64,000 bases of DNA from Gluconobacter vitians (GTDB taxonomy: Bacteria; Pseudomonadota; Alphaproteobacteria; Acetobacterales; Acetobacteraceae), in contig NZ_JABCQG010000003.1 of the NCBI RefSeq assembly GCF_015244565.1, positions 168,475-232,474 on the forward strand, read 5' to 3'. Of the stretch, positions 1-8,471 are shown piece after piece. Within the stretch, counting starts at the first letter, position 1. Each line of letters opens with the position of its first letter. Position numbers and translations under genes: made by a program. Under the pieces are notes generated by a model. It was not told the DNA's origin and ran no database searches. It worked only from the letters and a program-made list of their open reading frames with translations.

Positions 1-1242
1 GCCATTCCTGCCTGTCTGCAGGCGATGGAAGCCGGACGCGGGACACGATCGGTGGTTATCTGTATTGCGGCACTGGCTGCGATACTGGCGCTGTCTCCGG
101 CTGTTCTGGCTGTTGCGCTTGGCGTGATCGTTGCACAGGACCGGGATGCGTGTCCGGCAGTCTGGACGGTTCCGGCCCTGCTGTTGAGCGTCCTTTTCCC
201 TGCACACACCTTCGTTTTACTAGCCCTGCTACCGGTTCTGTTCTGGTCTTCGCTTGTGCGACGGCGGGACGGGATCTGTCCTGCCGGCATGAGTATTCTC
301 GGCGTCTCGCTGATCTGGCATGCGCCTTCGGCAGTTCCGGCAGAACTTGTGGCCGGTCTGGGGGCTGCGGTGTGCGGGCTGGTTGGCTGGTCCGTTCTTG
401 GGGCGTCCCGCCCCGGAAATCTGGGGCTTTTGCGGCCAGTTCTTCTGATGGTTTTGGTCGTGGCGGCGCAGGCCGAAAGCCTTGCGGTTTGCGCGCGGAT
501 CGCGCTGGAGGCGCTGCTTCTTGATCTGGCGCTGCTGGTGCTTACGGCTGCATTGGGACAAAAATTCCCTGTGCTTGCCGTGCTGCGTCTGCCGTTCCCG
601 CTCTTGCCCGGACTGGTTGTGCTGTGGCTCGGGATTCATGCGGCTCTTGGCATGGCGGCGGGCGTGGAGGGCTGGAGCGTCCTTGGCATGGTTGTCGCTC
701 TGCTGCTTGGGCTTTTGAGCCTCTCGAACATTCTGGAAGTGGGAAGCCTGTTCCTTGCGCGACGTGAAGTCGTTTCAGGCACATCTGTTCTGCTGCTGGG
801 TGCGGGAAGTCTTCTCATGCCCGCTCTTGTGTTTGGACTGACGAGCCCTGTGCTGCACGCCATGGGGGGAGAGTGGGTCTGGCCCGTCTGGAGCATCGGT
901 GCGGGGGATGGGGCGCATCTGCTGCTGCCAGCGTTCATTCTGACTGGTGCGGGGATCTGGATTGTTCTTGTGCGACCCTGGCGGGTTATGGGTGGTGTGG
1001 TGCAGGCGGCATCCCTGCTTGTGCCAGCGCTCGGGAAACTGCTGACGATCGGGGATGGGCTGTTTGACGAGGCGCCTTCCCTGAACTGGATGCTGCGTCG
1101 TGTCATCGCGGGTGGGCGGCTGCGTCTCCGAGGTTTGCGGAATATGAGGGCGCCCGTGCTTCCTGATCTGCGTCAGGGTGCTGTCGGACTCTGGCTTGTG
1201 CTGCTCGGTCTCGTCCTGGCGGTGCTGGGAGTGATGGCGTGA
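1..1242 (+). CDS. hyfB: HyfB-like membrane subunit of a hydrogenase-4/complex I-related complex (left end may be cut by the window)
   Basis: The frame is open to the left edge of the window. The first in-frame ATG is at 25, but it has no clear ribosome binding site, so the gene probably begins upstream. From 25 it encodes 405 mostly hydrophobic residues with about ten possible membrane segments. The stretch around residues 175-210 (LPFPLLPGLVVLWL) resembles the proline-glycine turn of NuoL/HyfB antiporter-like subunits (usually PPLNGFVSEWL), with the glutamate replaced. The identification rests mainly on position: it is followed with a one-base overlap by HyfC-, E-, F-, G- and I-like genes. 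Expected role is a membrane subunit of a quinone- or ion-linked complex. The charged residues needed for proton pumping look sparse, so pumping is doubtful. Confidence 0.6.
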   Translation, partial: AIPACLQAMEAGRGTRSVVICIAALAAILALSPAVLAVALGVIVAQDRDACPAVWTVPALLLSVLFPAHTFVLLALLPVLFWSSLVRRRDGICPAGMSILGVSLIWHAPSAVPAELVAGLGAAVCGLVGWSVLGASRPGNLGLLRPVLLMVLVVAAQAESLAVCARIALEALLLDLALLVLTAALGQKFPVLAVLRLPFPLLPGLVVLWLGIHAALGMAAGVEGWSVLGMVVALLLGLLSLSNILEVGSLFLARREVVSGTSVLLLGAGSLLMPALVFGLTSPVLHAMGGEWVWPVWSIGAGDGAHLLLPAFILTGAGIWIVLVRPWRVMGGVVQAASLLVPALGKLLTIGDGLFDEAPSLNWMLRRVIAGGRLRLRGLRNMRAPVLPDLRQGAVGLWLVLLGLVLAVLGVMA

Positions 1243-2111
1243 TGGCGCATGAGATCGGGATGGTCCTGCTGGCGATGCTGGAGGCGCTCTTTCAGCTGGG
1301 CCTGCTTCTTGTGCTGGCGCCTGTTATCGGATGGTGTCTGGATGATCTGCCGTTCCTGCTGACTGGACGAACGGTCGGGCCGGTGCGGTTTCGTCTTCTA
1401 CAGGCCGGGCGCTTCTGGAAAACATTGTTCCGCGCTCCGCTGGGTGGGCGACCAGCGCTGGCGTTGACGGCTGGCATTCTGACGCTTCTGTGCCTGCCTG
1501 CGGTCACGACAGGATCGGTCTTTTCGTCTCTGGCGGACCCGCTGGTCATCGGGCTGGTGGTTTTGCTGGGACGCGGATTTGTGGGGCAGAGTCTGTTGCC
1601 GGGTGAGGCGGGGCGGTTCATCCCTGCCGTTCTGCTGCTGTGCCTGACCGAGGCGCTGATTGCGCTGGCAGCTCCGGGAACGGATGGGCTGGGAGGCTTG
1701 TGTGCAATGCTGCATATCGAACCGGAGCCTGGTCTGGAAGGCGCGCTTGCCGCCTGTGCCCTGGCGCTGGGGATCGCGTGTCCTCCCCTGCGGGCGCAGG
1801 ATGTCACGGGAATGCTGTCCGGCATCCGGGACCGACAGGAGCGTGAGGCCGCCCGGAGCATTGCCGATGTGCTGAACTGTAGCTGGCTGCTTCTACTGTC
1901 CGATCTGGCACTGCCGGTGAGTGTTGGGCTGGCGCAGGGCGGTGTACAGGGCTGGTGGATGGGGCTGGTGGCTCTGGTCGGGCGTCTGGCGCTGACGGTT
2001 GCGGTGGCGGTTGGGCTGCGGCTCATGGCGCAGGAGCGGAGTGCACGTCTGACGGCCCTGTTTGCAGGTGTTGCGCTTCTGCTGGCTCTGGCGGGGAGGT
2101 TCGGCACATGA
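1242..2111 (+). CDS. hyfC: HyfC/NuoH-like membrane subunit
   Basis: 289 residues from ATG 1242, which overlaps the stop of the previous gene by one base; a GTG at 1239 is an alternative start. There are about eight membrane segments. The loop near residues 35-60 (GRTVGPVRFRLLQAGRFWKTLFR) matches the cytoplasmic loop of the HyfC/HycD/NuoH family, in which this subunit links the hydrophilic redox arm to the membrane arm and helps form the quinone pocket. The length is close to the usual 305-320. It overlaps the next gene by ATGA, so the genes are probably translationally coupled. Family membership is moderately secure; electron acceptor and proton role are not shown by the sequence. Confidence 0.72.
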   Translation: MAHEIGMVLLAMLEALFQLGLLLVLAPVIGWCLDDLPFLLTGRTVGPVRFRLLQAGRFWKTLFRAPLGGRPALALTAGILTLLCLPAVTTGSVFSSLADPLVIGLVVLLGRGFVGQSLLPGEAGRFIPAVLLLCLTEALIALAAPGTDGLGGLCAMLHIEPEPGLEGALAACALALGIACPPLRAQDVTGMLSGIRDRQEREAARSIADVLNCSWLLLLSDLALPVSVGLAQGGVQGWWMGLVALVGRLALTVAVAVGLRLMAQERSARLTALFAGVALLLALAGRFGT

Positions 2112-2629
2112 TCGTCGGGTTTGGATTGCTGCTGCTTCTGGCGCTTGCGGGGCTGGGCAAGGATGGGCGGGGTTTGCCGCTCTATGGGGCGGTCTGCGCT
2201 TTTGCAGGGGCGACAGTCTGTTCGGGGCTGATGGCGCTTCTGACGTCTGTGGCGCTGATCGGGCTGAATGGTCTGGCCTGGGCATGGCTGCGGCGGTTTG
2301 CGGCGGAAGCGCCGGACCGGGCGGCTGTCCTGCCGGTTGTGGGGACGCTTGTGCTCCTGCTGGCACTTGGGCTGTCCGGTGCGGGACTTGGACTGGCGCC
2401 GGTTCTGGGCGCGGGCGCGGTTCTGGCCGGGCTGTGTGGTGCGGCATGGGGCGCGCCGCTGGTGCAGTTCACCGGTCTGCTGCGGGCTGCGGACGGGCTT
2501 ATTGTCGTGTCCTGCGTTCTGCATTCCTGGCCGCTTTTCATGGCGGCTCTGAGCCTTTGGGGCGTGCTGGCGGCCCTTGGCGTCACGCTTCTGCCGCGTC
2601 TGGCCTGGCGTCGGGTGGAGGAGGTCTGA
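2108..2629 (+). CDS. hyfE: HyfE-like (NuoK-related) membrane subunit
   Basis: 173 residues from ATG 2108 (ATGA overlap with the preceding stop). HyfE of enteric bacteria is about 216 residues. There are five or six membrane segments. Near residues 120-140, VQFTGLLRAADGLIVV aligns by eye with the HyfE/NuoK helix written roughly RQIFGYLMENG. The conserved membrane glutamate of that helix is alanine here. The gene sits between the HyfC- and HyfF-like genes, as in hyf operons. The loss of the glutamate suggests the proton path of this subunit is altered. The alignment is manual. Confidence 0.6.
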   Translation: MIVGFGLLLLLALAGLGKDGRGLPLYGAVCAFAGATVCSGLMALLTSVALIGLNGLAWAWLRRFAAEAPDRAAVLPVVGTLVLLLALGLSGAGLGLAPVLGAGAVLAGLCGAAWGAPLVQFTGLLRAADGLIVVSCVLHSWPLFMAALSLWGVLAALGVTLLPRLAWRRVEEV

Positions 2630-3717
2630 TGCATCCGCTTGCCCCGATCGGAACGCTGTTTGCCGTGACCGTCTGGCCGCTTCTGGCGGCGTTTCTGCTG
2701 CTTCTGACGCCTGAAAACCGTCAGGCCGCCAGCAGTCTGACTTTTGCCGTGGCTGGACTGGTTATCACACCGCTGGCTGTCTGGCTGATGCCGGGAACGG
2801 ACGCACTGGCGGCAGCCTGTTCGTGCATCGTGACGGCCATTCCGCTTTTACTCCCGCCAGCACAGGACCGGACCGGCCGGGTTCTGCCATTTCTTGTCAC
2901 GGGCTGTGCGCTTCTGGCGCTGAACATCCATTCGGCCTTTGCCGTGACTGTATTGTGTGGTGCGGGCACGGTTCTTCTGGCCTGGCGGGAAGGTCGGGGG
3001 CGGCGGAAGGCTCTGGTCGTGTGGGACATCGCGCGCAGCAGGCTGGGTGGCGTCGTGCTGGGGCTTCTGGGGGCGTCGCTTCTGCCAATGCCGCAGTCCT
3101 CGCTGGGGGCGGTATTACTGACGGTCGGGCTGTGCATGGTGGCGGGACTCGGGCCATCGCCTGCGCCTGCACCCGAGGCGGCTCTGCTGGATACAGGGCT
3201 GCGGTTTTCGGCGCTGATGCTGATGTTTCGTCTGAGTGCGTATCCGCTGGTTCATCTGCTGATGCTGATCGCGGGGTTCGGAACGATCCTCATGCTGGTG
3301 ACAGCGCGCTCCTCCGGCCGGGTCGTCTCACTGCCGATGTTGTCTGCGTTCGGTGCGCTGGCCGCGGCGACCGGGGAAGGGACGGAAATCGTTCTGCTGC
3401 TGCTGGCAGCACTGGGGCTGGCCGTTCTGGATCTGCGCGGTGCCGAGGGGACTGATGCGATTGCGGCGGGGGCTGCACCCTGGCCGGTGTTCTGTGCGCT
3501 TGTTGGCATCGGACGCTCGCTTGAGACGGGGCAACTGATTCTGCTGATCGTATGCCTGCTCCCGGTTCTGTGGTTGGTGCGTCCTGCGACGCTTCTGCCG
3601 GCGTTCGGGCGTGGAGAGCGCGGCATGGTGGCCGTGATGCAGGCGGTTCTGCTGCTGGGAGGGCTGTGCGGGCCGCTGTTTCTTGCCTGGCATCCGATGA
3701 CGGGATGGCGGCCATGA
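2629..3717 (+). CDS. hyfF: HyfF-like antiporter-type membrane subunit, short and degenerate
   Basis: 362 residues from ATG 2629, overlapping the previous stop by one base; HyfF/NuoN-type subunits usually have 480-530. About ten membrane segments are visible. The segment LLTVGLCMVAGLGPSPAPAPEAALL aligns with the usual motif GxKAGLxPLHxWLPxAHxxAPxPVSALL, which locates the gene in the family. The pumping lysine (GxKAGL) is methionine, and the WLPDAH histidine region is missing. The downstream DLKRLLAYS-like lysine motif is also not recognisable. Gene order (C-E-F-G) supports the call. The likely reading is a structural antiporter-like subunit that may not pump protons; this is inference. Confidence 0.6.
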   Translation: MHPLAPIGTLFAVTVWPLLAAFLLLLTPENRQAASSLTFAVAGLVITPLAVWLMPGTDALAAACSCIVTAIPLLLPPAQDRTGRVLPFLVTGCALLALNIHSAFAVTVLCGAGTVLLAWREGRGRRKALVVWDIARSRLGGVVLGLLGASLLPMPQSSLGAVLLTVGLCMVAGLGPSPAPAPEAALLDTGLRFSALMLMFRLSAYPLVHLLMLIAGFGTILMLVTARSSGRVVSLPMLSAFGALAAATGEGTEIVLLLLAALGLAVLDLRGAEGTDAIAAGAAPWPVFCALVGIGRSLETGQLILLIVCLLPVLWLVRPATLLPAFGRGERGMVAVMQAVLLLGGLCGPLFLAWHPMTGWRP

Positions 3718-5153
3718 GAAGCATGGGACGGATCATTCGCAGTGGCGAGCGGGTCGCGCTGTCGCATTATCATCTTGATCCCGCGCAGTGGAGCGAGATG
3801 CTGACGGCGCCGGGAACGACGCTGCCGCTGATTTCCTGCTGGGCGGATGATGCCCGCGCTTACGTGCTTCTGTTGGAGGGGGACTGTCCGCTTCTGGCGA
3901 GTACAATCGTGGAAGACCGGCGCTATCTTGCCCCGTCCTCGCGCTTTGCCGGCGCGGAATGGGGCGAGCGGGTGTCATATGATCTTTACGGCGTGGAAGC
4001 GATGGATGCCCGTGGGAACGGGGCTCCCGCGCTGGATGAAGGGGGCTGGACCTCGACCTGGCCGCTGTCCTCCCGTCCCGGACCTGCGGCAGGTGGGTTG
4101 CGGCCGCTGGCTGGGAGTCATTTGCTGCGTCCCGAGCAGACCGGACTGAGTGGCCCGCTGGAATTGTCCTTTGAGGTTCTGAAGGGGAAAATCCGGGACG
4201 TGGAGGTCTGCGCCGGGGCCGCGCATCGCGGTCTGGTAGCCCGGCTGGTAGGAAAGACGCCGGAAGAGGCGATGCCGCTGGTGTCGCGTGTGACGGCGGG
4301 CGGGTTTGTGGCGCATCCGCTGGCTTTTGCCCGGGCCGTCGCACAGGCGCGCGGGCTGGTTCCGGGACCGGGGATCCGGGATGTCTGGATGATCCTGCTG
4401 GAGATCGAGCGGATCTCGATCCATCTGTTCGACATGGCGCGGACGGCACGCGGCGTGGATGCGGAGCTTCTGGCGACCCATTGCGATCATGCGCGGGAGG
4501 CGATTGCGAGGGCCTGTTCGGAGCAGGGTGTTTCGCGTCGGCTGATGGATATGGTGACCTGTGACGGGTTTCGCGACGGGCTGGAAATCGTGCCACTGGC
4601 GCAGGCTGTCCATGCGGCCATGCAGCCGCGTCTTGCGGCGCTGGAAGAGCTTCACCGGGTTTTTGCGCCGCGTCTGGACGGGGTCGCGACGCTGGATGCG
4701 CGACTGGCGGAGTGTTTTGCCGTGGGGGGCGTGACCGGGCGTGCGAGTGCTCGCAGCATGGACATGCGGCGGCGGGAAGCCGGGATGCGGCTGGAGGCAT
4801 TGCGGGCGACGGGTTCGAGCCGGGGAGATGCCCGGGCGCGCGAAGGGCTTCGGCTTGCGGAAATCCGGGATTCGCTGGCGCTGATGGAGCGTATTCTGGG
4901 AAGTATCGGTCTGGAGGATGATGAGCCTGCGCCGGACCGGACGGAAGAAGGGATCGGTGTGGCTGAAGGCGCGCGCGGAGACGTCTGGTACTGGGTACGT
5001 CTGAAGGACGGGCGGATCGAAAGCCTGCATGTCCGCGATCCCGGCGTTTCCCTGCTGCCCGTTCTGGGAGCGATGCTGCGGGGTTACGCTGTCGATCGCG
5101 TTCCGGCGGCGCTGGGCTCGATCGGGCTGTCACCGGCGGGGATTGCGTTATGA
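3714..5153 (+). CDS. hyfG: HyfG/NuoCD-like large subunit lacking the NiFe-binding cysteines
   Basis: 479 residues from ATG 3714 (ATGA overlap). The N-terminal part (about 20-110) is NuoC-like; from about 130 it is NuoD/hydrogenase large-subunit-like. Recognisable segments are GPLELSFEVLKGKIRDVEV, AAHRGLVARLVGKTPEEA and EIERISIHLFDMA. In true group 4 hydrogenases the first NiFe motif reads RVCGICGFAHS. Here it is RVTAGGFVAHP (residues 192-202), so both cysteines are replaced. At the C-terminus the DPCxxC motif is replaced by GSIGLSPAGIAL. No CxxC pair exists anywhere in the protein. It should therefore not bind NiFe or make hydrogen, and resembles the energy-converting-hydrogenase-related (Ehr) group. 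Confidence 0.85.
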   Translation: MRSMGRIIRSGERVALSHYHLDPAQWSEMLTAPGTTLPLISCWADDARAYVLLLEGDCPLLASTIVEDRRYLAPSSRFAGAEWGERVSYDLYGVEAMDARGNGAPALDEGGWTSTWPLSSRPGPAAGGLRPLAGSHLLRPEQTGLSGPLELSFEVLKGKIRDVEVCAGAAHRGLVARLVGKTPEEAMPLVSRVTAGGFVAHPLAFARAVAQARGLVPGPGIRDVWMILLEIERISIHLFDMARTARGVDAELLATHCDHAREAIARACSEQGVSRRLMDMVTCDGFRDGLEIVPLAQAVHAAMQPRLAALEELHRVFAPRLDGVATLDARLAECFAVGGVTGRASARSMDMRRREAGMRLEALRATGSSRGDARAREGLRLAEIRDSLALMERILGSIGLEDDEPAPDRTEEGIGVAEGARGDVWYWVRLKDGRIESLHVRDPGVSLLPVLGAMLRGYAVDRVPAALGSIGLSPAGIAL

Positions 5154-5635
5154 GCGGTGTGAGACGCGCAGGGCCTTTGAGCCTGCTTTATGCGTTCATG
5201 GATGCGACACGCTGGCGTCCGTCCATGCAGGAAACGGCTCCGCGCCGGGAGCGTCCCATCGGGCTGTATGTGCTCGAGACCGGAGGGTGCGAGGGCTGCT
5301 TCATGGAAATCGAGTCTCTGAACGGGAGTGCCTTTGCGCTGGAGCAGGCCGGGTTTGTCTGTGTGACAGATCCGGCGGATGCGGACTGGCTGCTGCTGAC
5401 GGGGGCCGTGACACGGGTCTGTGCTGAAATGGTGGACCGGGTGTGGCGGGCGATGCCACCGGGAAGATGCCTGATTGCGGTAGGGGCCTGCGCGGTGGAT
5501 GGCGGCCCTTTTCCGGCCGGTTATGCGACGCTGGGCGGATTGCAGGCCCTGACGCCGGTGCGGCGTTCGATTGCGGGGTGTCCGCCATCGCCGGAAGACC
5601 TGCTGCGGGCCTTGCAGGAGCTTGCGCGGGGCTGA
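5150..5635 (+). CDS. hyfI: HyfI/NuoB-like iron-sulfur small subunit
   Basis: 161 residues from ATG 5150, overlapping the large-subunit stop by ATGA. The four expected cluster ligands are present: Cys47 and Cys50 (ETGGCEGCFME), Cys114 (GACAVDGG) and Cys144 (AGCPPSP). The spaced CxxC is hydrogenase-like rather than the tandem Cys pair of complex I NuoB. So the proximal [4Fe-4S] cluster is retained although the large subunit has no NiFe site. No HyfH/NuoI-type ferredoxin subunit lies in this window; one could be upstream. It is the last gene of the operon. Confidence 0.88.
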   Translation: MSGVRRAGPLSLLYAFMDATRWRPSMQETAPRRERPIGLYVLETGGCEGCFMEIESLNGSAFALEQAGFVCVTDPADADWLLLTGAVTRVCAEMVDRVWRAMPPGRCLIAVGACAVDGGPFPAGYATLGGLQALTPVRRSIAGCPPSPEDLLRALQELARG

Positions 5636-5727
5636 AGTTCCTGTCTGCAGGCCGGAATTTTCCTGAAACAACGAAGTTTTGTCCCCGGACGACTTGCCGT
5701 AACACGGTTTCGCGTTAAAGCAGACGG

Positions 5728-5745
5728 ACGCACTGGGTGCGTTTT
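5728..5745 (+). terminator. Weak hairpin with short T run after the Hyf-like operon
   Basis: ACGCAC and GTGCGT arms around a three-base loop are followed by TTT. It lies between the end of the small-subunit gene and the ROK kinase. The stem is short, so termination may be partial. The rest of 5636-5800 probably carries the kinase promoter, but no convincing -35/-10 pair could be chosen. Confidence 0.35.
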
Positions 5746-5800
5746 CCATGAGGTTCGGTCGCCTGATACTCAGGTCACCGTATAGAGCACAGGGCTAGAG

Positions 5801-6736
5801 ATGGCTGATTATCGCCTTGGAATTGATCTTGGTGGCACGAAGATCGAAATCGCGGTTCTGAATCGTTCGGGCGATCTCGTCCTGCGTGAACGCATTCCCA
5901 ACCCCGGCATCTATAATGAAGCCGTGCTGGCCATTCGTGATCTGGTCACGGATGTGGACCACCGTCTGGGTGCGGTGCCGAGCCATCGCGTCTCGGCAGG
6001 GCAGCATACCTCCACGCTGGGTATCGGAATTCCGGGCTCCATCTCGCCCGAGACCGGTCTGATCAAAAACGCCAATGCGACCTGGCTGAACAACCAGCCT
6101 TTCGGTCATGATCTGGAATCCGCGCTTGCGCGTCCGGTCCGGACGGAAAATGACGCGAACTGCTTTGCGCTGTCCGAAGCGGCCGATGGCGCGGCCAAGG
6201 GTATGCTGACGGTGTTCGGTGTCATCATCGGCACGGGCATGGGTGCGGGTATCGTCAATAACGGTCGCGTTCTTGAAGGACGTCACCACATTGCGGGCGA
6301 ATGGGGTCATCTGCCTCTGCCCTGGCCGACGGAAGAAGACATGCCTGCGCGTGACTGTTTCTGTGGGAACAAGGGCTGCATGGAGCGCTATCTGTGCGGT
6401 CCGGCTCTGGCGGCAGACTGGAAAGGTCCGGGTCACCGTAACACGGCCGGGATCGAGGATGCGGCGGCCAATGGCGATCAGGCCGCGATTGCCGCTCTGG
6501 GCCGTTATACCGAGCGTTTTGCCCGGGCCTGCGCGATGGTCATCAACTTCCTTGATCCGGATGTGATCGTGCTCGGTGGCGGCGTGTCCAACCTGCATAC
6601 GCTGTATGAGCGCGTGCCGCCGCTTCTGGCCAAGCATGTGATCACGCCGGTCTGCACGACGCCGATCGTGCGCAACAAGCATGGCGACAGCTCGGGCGTG
6701 CGTGGCGCGGCATGGCTGTGGGATGTGACGGAGTAA
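5801..6736 (+). CDS. ROK-family sugar kinase, probably fructokinase
   Basis: 311 residues from ATG 5801. The N-terminal phosphate loop GIDLGGTKIE, the sugar-binding ENDANCFALSE and the second ATP motif GVIIGTGMGAGIV are present. The ROK zinc motif reads CFCGNKGCMERY. Overall it looks like the Mak/fructokinase branch of the family (about 300 residues), which phosphorylates fructose or mannose with ATP in the cytoplasm. In an organism that feeds sugars into the pentose phosphate pathway a fructokinase is plausible, but glucokinase or N-acetylglucosamine kinase activity cannot be excluded. It is a single gene with its own terminator. Confidence 0.85.
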   Translation: MADYRLGIDLGGTKIEIAVLNRSGDLVLRERIPNPGIYNEAVLAIRDLVTDVDHRLGAVPSHRVSAGQHTSTLGIGIPGSISPETGLIKNANATWLNNQPFGHDLESALARPVRTENDANCFALSEAADGAAKGMLTVFGVIIGTGMGAGIVNNGRVLEGRHHIAGEWGHLPLPWPTEEDMPARDCFCGNKGCMERYLCGPALAADWKGPGHRNTAGIEDAAANGDQAAIAALGRYTERFARACAMVINFLDPDVIVLGGGVSNLHTLYERVPPLLAKHVITPVCTTPIVRNKHGDSSGVRGAAWLWDVTE

Positions 6737-6757
6737 GCCAGTTCCTCGCTGGATATG

Positions 6758-6793
6758 AAAAAGGCCGCCCGATCATCCGGGCGGCCTTTTTTG
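6758..6793. terminator. Bidirectional intrinsic terminator between ROK kinase and pssA
   Basis: Inverted repeat AAGGCCGCCCG / CGGGCGGCCTT with a short loop, flanked by A and T runs on both sides, placed between the 3' ends of two convergent genes. Confidence 0.92.
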
Positions 6794-6808
6794 TTGGCTT
6801 GTTTTCGT

Positions 6809-7690
6809 TCAGGCGGGCTCTTCTTCCACCGTTTCCGACATCTCCTCTGCCGCCTGTTTCAGGCGGTGATAGGAGCGGCGGGAGAAGGGCAGGATCGCGA
6901 TATAGAGCAGTCCTGCACCGGCAAGCGCGCCCCAGGGGTCTGCGACCAGAAGGGCGGCATAGAGGCCGGTTCCGAGCATCAGGGGCAGGACATAGCGCGC
7001 CGGGACCTTGAAGTTCTTGAAGGACCAGACCGGCAGCGTCGAGACCAGCAGCAGGCCTGTGACGATCAGGCAGACGGCCGAGACAAGCGGCAGCCGGGCA
7101 AAGGCTGCCAGACCTTCGGCATGCAGGCGATCGGCTTCGAGGCCGAGGAAGACCGGGAACAGCACCAGTCCGGCTCCGGCCGGGGCCGGGACACCCGTAA
7201 AGAAGCTGTAGGAGTATTCCGGCTTGTCTTCGTCATCGAGGCTTGCATTGAAGCGGGCGAGCCGCAGTGCCATGCAGACCGTGAACAGGATGCAGGGGAC
7301 GAACGCGTAGCGTCCGGCATGTTCGAGCGACCACATCAGCAGCACGAAGGACGGTGCCACGCCGAAGCAGACGAAGTCCGACAGGCTGTCGAACTCGGCG
7401 CCAAAGCGGGTGGCGCCCTTGAGCAGGCGCGCAATGCGCCCGTCCAGTCCGTCGATACAGGCCGCGATCAGCAGGGCCACGGCCGCGGGTTCGAACTGGT
7501 GTTCGAGCGCAAACCGCATGCCGCTGAGCCCGGCGCAGAGGCCGAGCATCGTCATGATGTTGGGGATGAGGCGGTTGAACGACGGCCCCCGCACGCGGGT
7601 GCGGGGATTGCGCCCCATGCGTCGGAGCCTGCGTCGGATGCGGCGTCTTTTAGCGGGGCGGATGGGTTCAACCGTTGGCGGTGTGGTCAT
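6809..7690 (-). CDS. pssA: CDP-diacylglycerol--serine O-phosphatidyltransferase
   Basis: 293 residues from ATG 7690. It contains the CDP-alcohol phosphotransferase motif DG-x2-AR-x8-G-x3-D-x3-D (DGLDGRIARLL then FGAEFDSLSD) and about seven membrane helices. A basic, arginine-rich N-terminal tail of about 35 residues precedes the first helix. The enzyme joins serine to CDP-diacylglycerol to give phosphatidylserine in the inner membrane. The next enzyme, phosphatidylserine decarboxylase, is encoded immediately upstream (14 bases), so the pair makes phosphatidylethanolamine. Confidence 0.95.
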   Translation of the reverse strand: MTTPPTVEPIRPAKRRRIRRRLRRMGRNPRTRVRGPSFNRLIPNIMTMLGLCAGLSGMRFALEHQFEPAAVALLIAACIDGLDGRIARLLKGATRFGAEFDSLSDFVCFGVAPSFVLLMWSLEHAGRYAFVPCILFTVCMALRLARFNASLDDEDKPEYSYSFFTGVPAPAGAGLVLFPVFLGLEADRLHAEGLAAFARLPLVSAVCLIVTGLLLVSTLPVWSFKNFKVPARYVLPLMLGTGLYAALLVADPWGALAGAGLLYIAILPFSRRSYHRLKQAAEEMSETVEEEPA

Positions 7691-7704
7691 GAAAGGCGTC
7701 TGGC

Positions 7705-8382
7705 TCAGAGCTTCGCCAGGACAGTTTCGCCACCAACCATGGTCTGCCCTTCCACAACCAGGGGTTCAACGCCGGGCGGCAGGTAGACATCGGTGCGGGA
7801 GCCGAAGCGGATCAGGCCGAAACGCTCGCCGGCTTCCACGCGGTCGCCTTCTTCAACGAAGCACAGGATGCGGCGGGCGATCAGTCCGGCGATCTGGACA
7901 ACACCGATATTGCGACCGTCCGGCAGGGTCAGGCGCAGTTCGTTGCGCTCGTTGTGTTCAGACGCCTTGTCGAGGCTGGCATTGAGGAACTTGCCGGCGT
8001 GATAGGCAATCTTCGTCACTTCACCGGCCGCTGGCATGCGGTTGATGTGGACGTTCAGCACGGAGAGGAACGTCGAGACACGCCAGACCGGGGTGTGGCC
8101 CATTTCCAGAGCGGCGGGCGGGGTGACGAGCGCCACGGATGTGACGCGGCCATCAGCGGAGGCCAGCACCAGATCGGCGCGCGGTGGCGGGACGCGCTTG
8201 GGGTCGCGGAAGAAGTAGAGGCAGAACGCCGTAAAGGCGATGCCGGCATTGCCCAGCAGGCGCGTGGGACGCCAGGGCGTGGCCCGTCCGAGCAGCCCGA
8301 CGAGCGAACCCGCGAGGAGGAAGGGAGTCGCGGCGCGATGCGGCGGCGACAGGACAAGCTTGAAGGACTGGATCAGCGACAT
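7705..8382 (-). CDS. psd: Phosphatidylserine decarboxylase, short form
   Basis: 225 residues from ATG 8382 ([10 protein letters not shown]). The frame stays open further upstream to 8511, but that extension overlaps the neighbouring gene and does not look like the family. There is an N-terminal membrane segment, then the core with NVHINRMP. The C-terminal self-cleavage site [10 protein letters not shown] is present; cleavage at Gly-Ser makes the pyruvoyl cofactor on the small alpha chain. The length matches the archaeal/alphaproteobacterial short class. The gene forms an operon with pssA and converts phosphatidylserine to phosphatidylethanolamine. Confidence 0.95.
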   Translation of the reverse strand: MSLIQSFKLVLSPPHRAATPFLLAGSLVGLLGRATPWRPTRLLGNAGIAFTAFCLYFFRDPKRVPPPRADLVLASADGRVTSVALVTPPAALEMGHTPVWRVSTFLSVLNVHINRMPAAGEVTKIAYHAGKFLNASLDKASEHNERNELRLTLPDGRNIGVVQIAGLIARRILCFVEEGDRVEAGERFGLIRFGSRTDVYLPPGVEPLVVEGQTMVGGETVLAKL

Positions 8383-8471
8383 GGAACGCACTCTTACGGC
8401 ACACGGCGGGAGGGTCAAGAATTCGCCACAAAGAAGGCGTTTTTCAGGCAGGTTTTCTGCTTCCGCCGCCT

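Noticed and set aside
3714..5635. A functional NiFe hydrogenase (formate hydrogenlyase)
   Set aside because: Both cysteine pairs that bind NiFe are absent from the large subunit and no maturation genes are visible.
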